A stretch of 64,000 nucleotides of DNA from the NCBI GenBank assembly GCA_015039315.1, contig WIDE01000116.1, positions 33,295 to 97,294 of the forward strand, in the 5' to 3' direction. Shown piece after piece: positions 62,657-64,000 of the stretch. The DNA comes from Clavulina sp. PMI_390 (Eukaryota; Basidiomycota; Agaricomycetes; Cantharellales; Hydnaceae). The position numbers and the translations under genes are program-made. Position 1 is the first letter of the stretch; every line of letters begins with the position of its first letter. The notes beneath the pieces were generated by a model, which was not told where the DNA came from, searched no databases, and worked only from the letters and a program-made list of their open reading frames with translations.

Positions 62657-63385
62657 AAGATTCGCCAAGTGGTGGTTCGGACCTTCGTGATTGTACGTCT
62701 CATAGTCTGCGTCATGCCTTCCCCAACTGATTGAATGTTTGTTTTGCGGTACAGCCTACAACTTGGACGCGGGTATGCGTAGCTCCTCGAGTCTCGGTTG
62801 TGTAGGGATTCAAGCTGTCTTCGCGTCTGGATGAAGGGCTTGGGCTTCATTAGCTGCAAGTATCTGCTCATGGAATGTGGATGGCCGAGTTGTGGATAGT
62901 CCTTGTATTACCGATAATCGATTCCCTACTTCTTGCAATATTTCTGAATTATTCTACAGCACGGATGGGCGAGCAACCGGCGGCCTCGATATGACGAGAT
63001 ATATGCTGAAGGGGTCACACGCGGTAACCCCACCAGAGTACGTGGCCTAACACGCGTCAGTGAATCTGACATGACTCCAGTGGGGATATGCCACCTAGCC
63101 CGACCTCGAGTTACTGAACCCATCCTGTGCTACCCTGAGGGTCTGGTTAGATCATGTATCCGGGCTCCAGAAATGTGACGTGACCGCGTCAGGTTACGTC
63201 TTGTCCTGACGCAGTGACTGTTGTCTGTTGGGATTTCTTTAGGTAGACTTCTGATAGGATTGCTACGACAAAATGTTAACCAATGGGCCAAAGGTCCTTA
63301 TATACACAAAATACTATATTACTAGAATGTTCTACACTTTTCTGTTAGTCCGTGACTCGACCTATAGTAAATGCTAGAACCTTAT
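62657..63385. other. Spacer between paralogue and repeat copy B
   Basis: No recognised gene. The only open frames are under 75 codons and lack signatures. Its left part may include decayed 3' exons of the paralogue. Confidence 0.35.
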
Positions 63386-64000
63386 CCTGTCAGTTGAATT
63401 TGATAGCACCTTGTAGATGCAGTCTACCCATTAGGCGTGGAGCCTGTTGCGCTTATACCTTTTTACACCGTTGGCCTCTCACCCGTCAGCAACAGGGGAA
63501 ATTCCGGCCCACTAAGGTTAGGAGCTACCGGAATTGTAACTGACATTGATACTCGGCGCTGGTTGGTAGTGAAGAAGAGTCATAGCAAAGTTTCACTCAC
63601 TGTGTGTAGAGAAGATTTCATGGACCAACGGGATAAGTGGGCCCAGAAAAGGCGCAACCGAACGCCCAACCACTAGACGCCCCCGTTCAATTACCAGGTT
63701 GATCTTTAATTAATCGGATATTTTTTGTGACTTTTTTCATCCTCAGTTGAGATGAGGCTACGCTCTTCTTCACCCCCCGCTCTGTGACCACGCGCGAGTT
63801 ATTTTCTTGCTCTCGCAAAGCCTCTCGGATTCACGCTTGCCTTATTGAACGCGGTGTGACAGGTGCATGGACGAGCAAGCGAACGCGGCTGGTGCTTCCT
63901 ACAAGTGTCCCTCTGCGCGTCTTTCTTGAATAGGTACCCCTCAGCCTAGATTCCGAGGCTTCCCTATCTCTATGCTCAACAGCGGGGCACATTTGCACGA
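63386..64000 (+). repeat. Direct repeat, copy B (runs off the right edge)
   Basis: This copy begins CCTGTCAGTTGAATTTGATA, about 3,110 bp after copy A, and stays similar up to the last bases of the window (TTTGCACGA, equivalent to 60925-60933). Because copy A sits directly upstream of a member of the unknown gene family, another member is expected just beyond the window. On the minus strand it contains GTCTAGTGGTTGGGCG (63671-63686), an A-box-like string, but no matching B-box at tRNA spacing. Confidence 0.75.

Overview
The window is a gene-dense stretch of a fungal nuclear genome, almost certainly a basidiomycete of the Agaricomycetes. The support is many short introns of about 50-70 nt with GTRNGY donors (GTACGT is very common) and eukaryotic housekeeping genes of fungal type: Pol III largest subunit, MED13, SEC63, protein O-mannosyltransferase, an APSES factor, CTR9 and GH71. 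The exact genus cannot be read from the sequence; a Rhizoctonia-like (Cantharellales) fungus is only a guess. Every coordinate below spans a whole gene from start to stop codon, introns included.

Layout. 1-2599: 3' part of the Pol III largest subunit gene. 2791-5142: a metallophosphoesterase (DUF2433-type) fused to an RRM and an RGG tail. 5259-9676: MED13. 9733-10664 (-): BIG1/VOA1-like ER protein, divergent from SEC63 (10858-13333). 13377-15328 (-): Rab escort protein, divergent from a mitochondrial Icp55-type aminopeptidase (15453-17598). 17751-20211: amino-acid/amine permease. 20338-20992 (-): Shg1-like COMPASS subunit, divergent from CCT2 (21211-23417). 23418-25970: 2.5 kb with no recognisable gene. 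25971-29232: PMT1-type mannosyltransferase; 29338-30599: uroporphyrinogen decarboxylase; 30706-33011: MBP1-like APSES factor; 33294-36083: CDC14 phosphatase; 36647-38481: GH71 alpha-1,3-glucanase; 39208-43463: CTR9. 44028-44152: U6 snRNA gene. 44423-45337: non-autonomous Tc1/mariner-type DNA transposon. 45740-50867 (-): long KDM3-like JmjC demethylase, divergent from TAD2/ADAT2 (51004-51908). 52045-53559 (-): 2-oxoglutarate/Fe(II) oxygenase. 55148-56865: equilibrative nucleoside transporter.

From about 57 kb the character changes. The rest is accessory DNA with an unrecognised multi-exon gene (57715-59894), a diverged and probably frameshifted paralogue of it (61105-62656), and a 0.6 kb direct repeat (60276-60933 and 63386-64000) that precedes the paralogue and presumably a further copy beyond the right edge. 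This tandem, repeat-associated, lineage-specific family is the best candidate for something undescribed.

Functionally, the conserved block is mostly housekeeping: transcription and chromatin (RPC1, MED13, CTR9, SHG1-like, KDM3-like, MBP1-like), ER/secretory biogenesis and wall building (SEC63, BIG1-like, PMT1, REP, GH71) and cell-cycle control (MBP1-like, CDC14). There is no operon logic; four divergent pairs share intergenic regions of about 125-220 bp.
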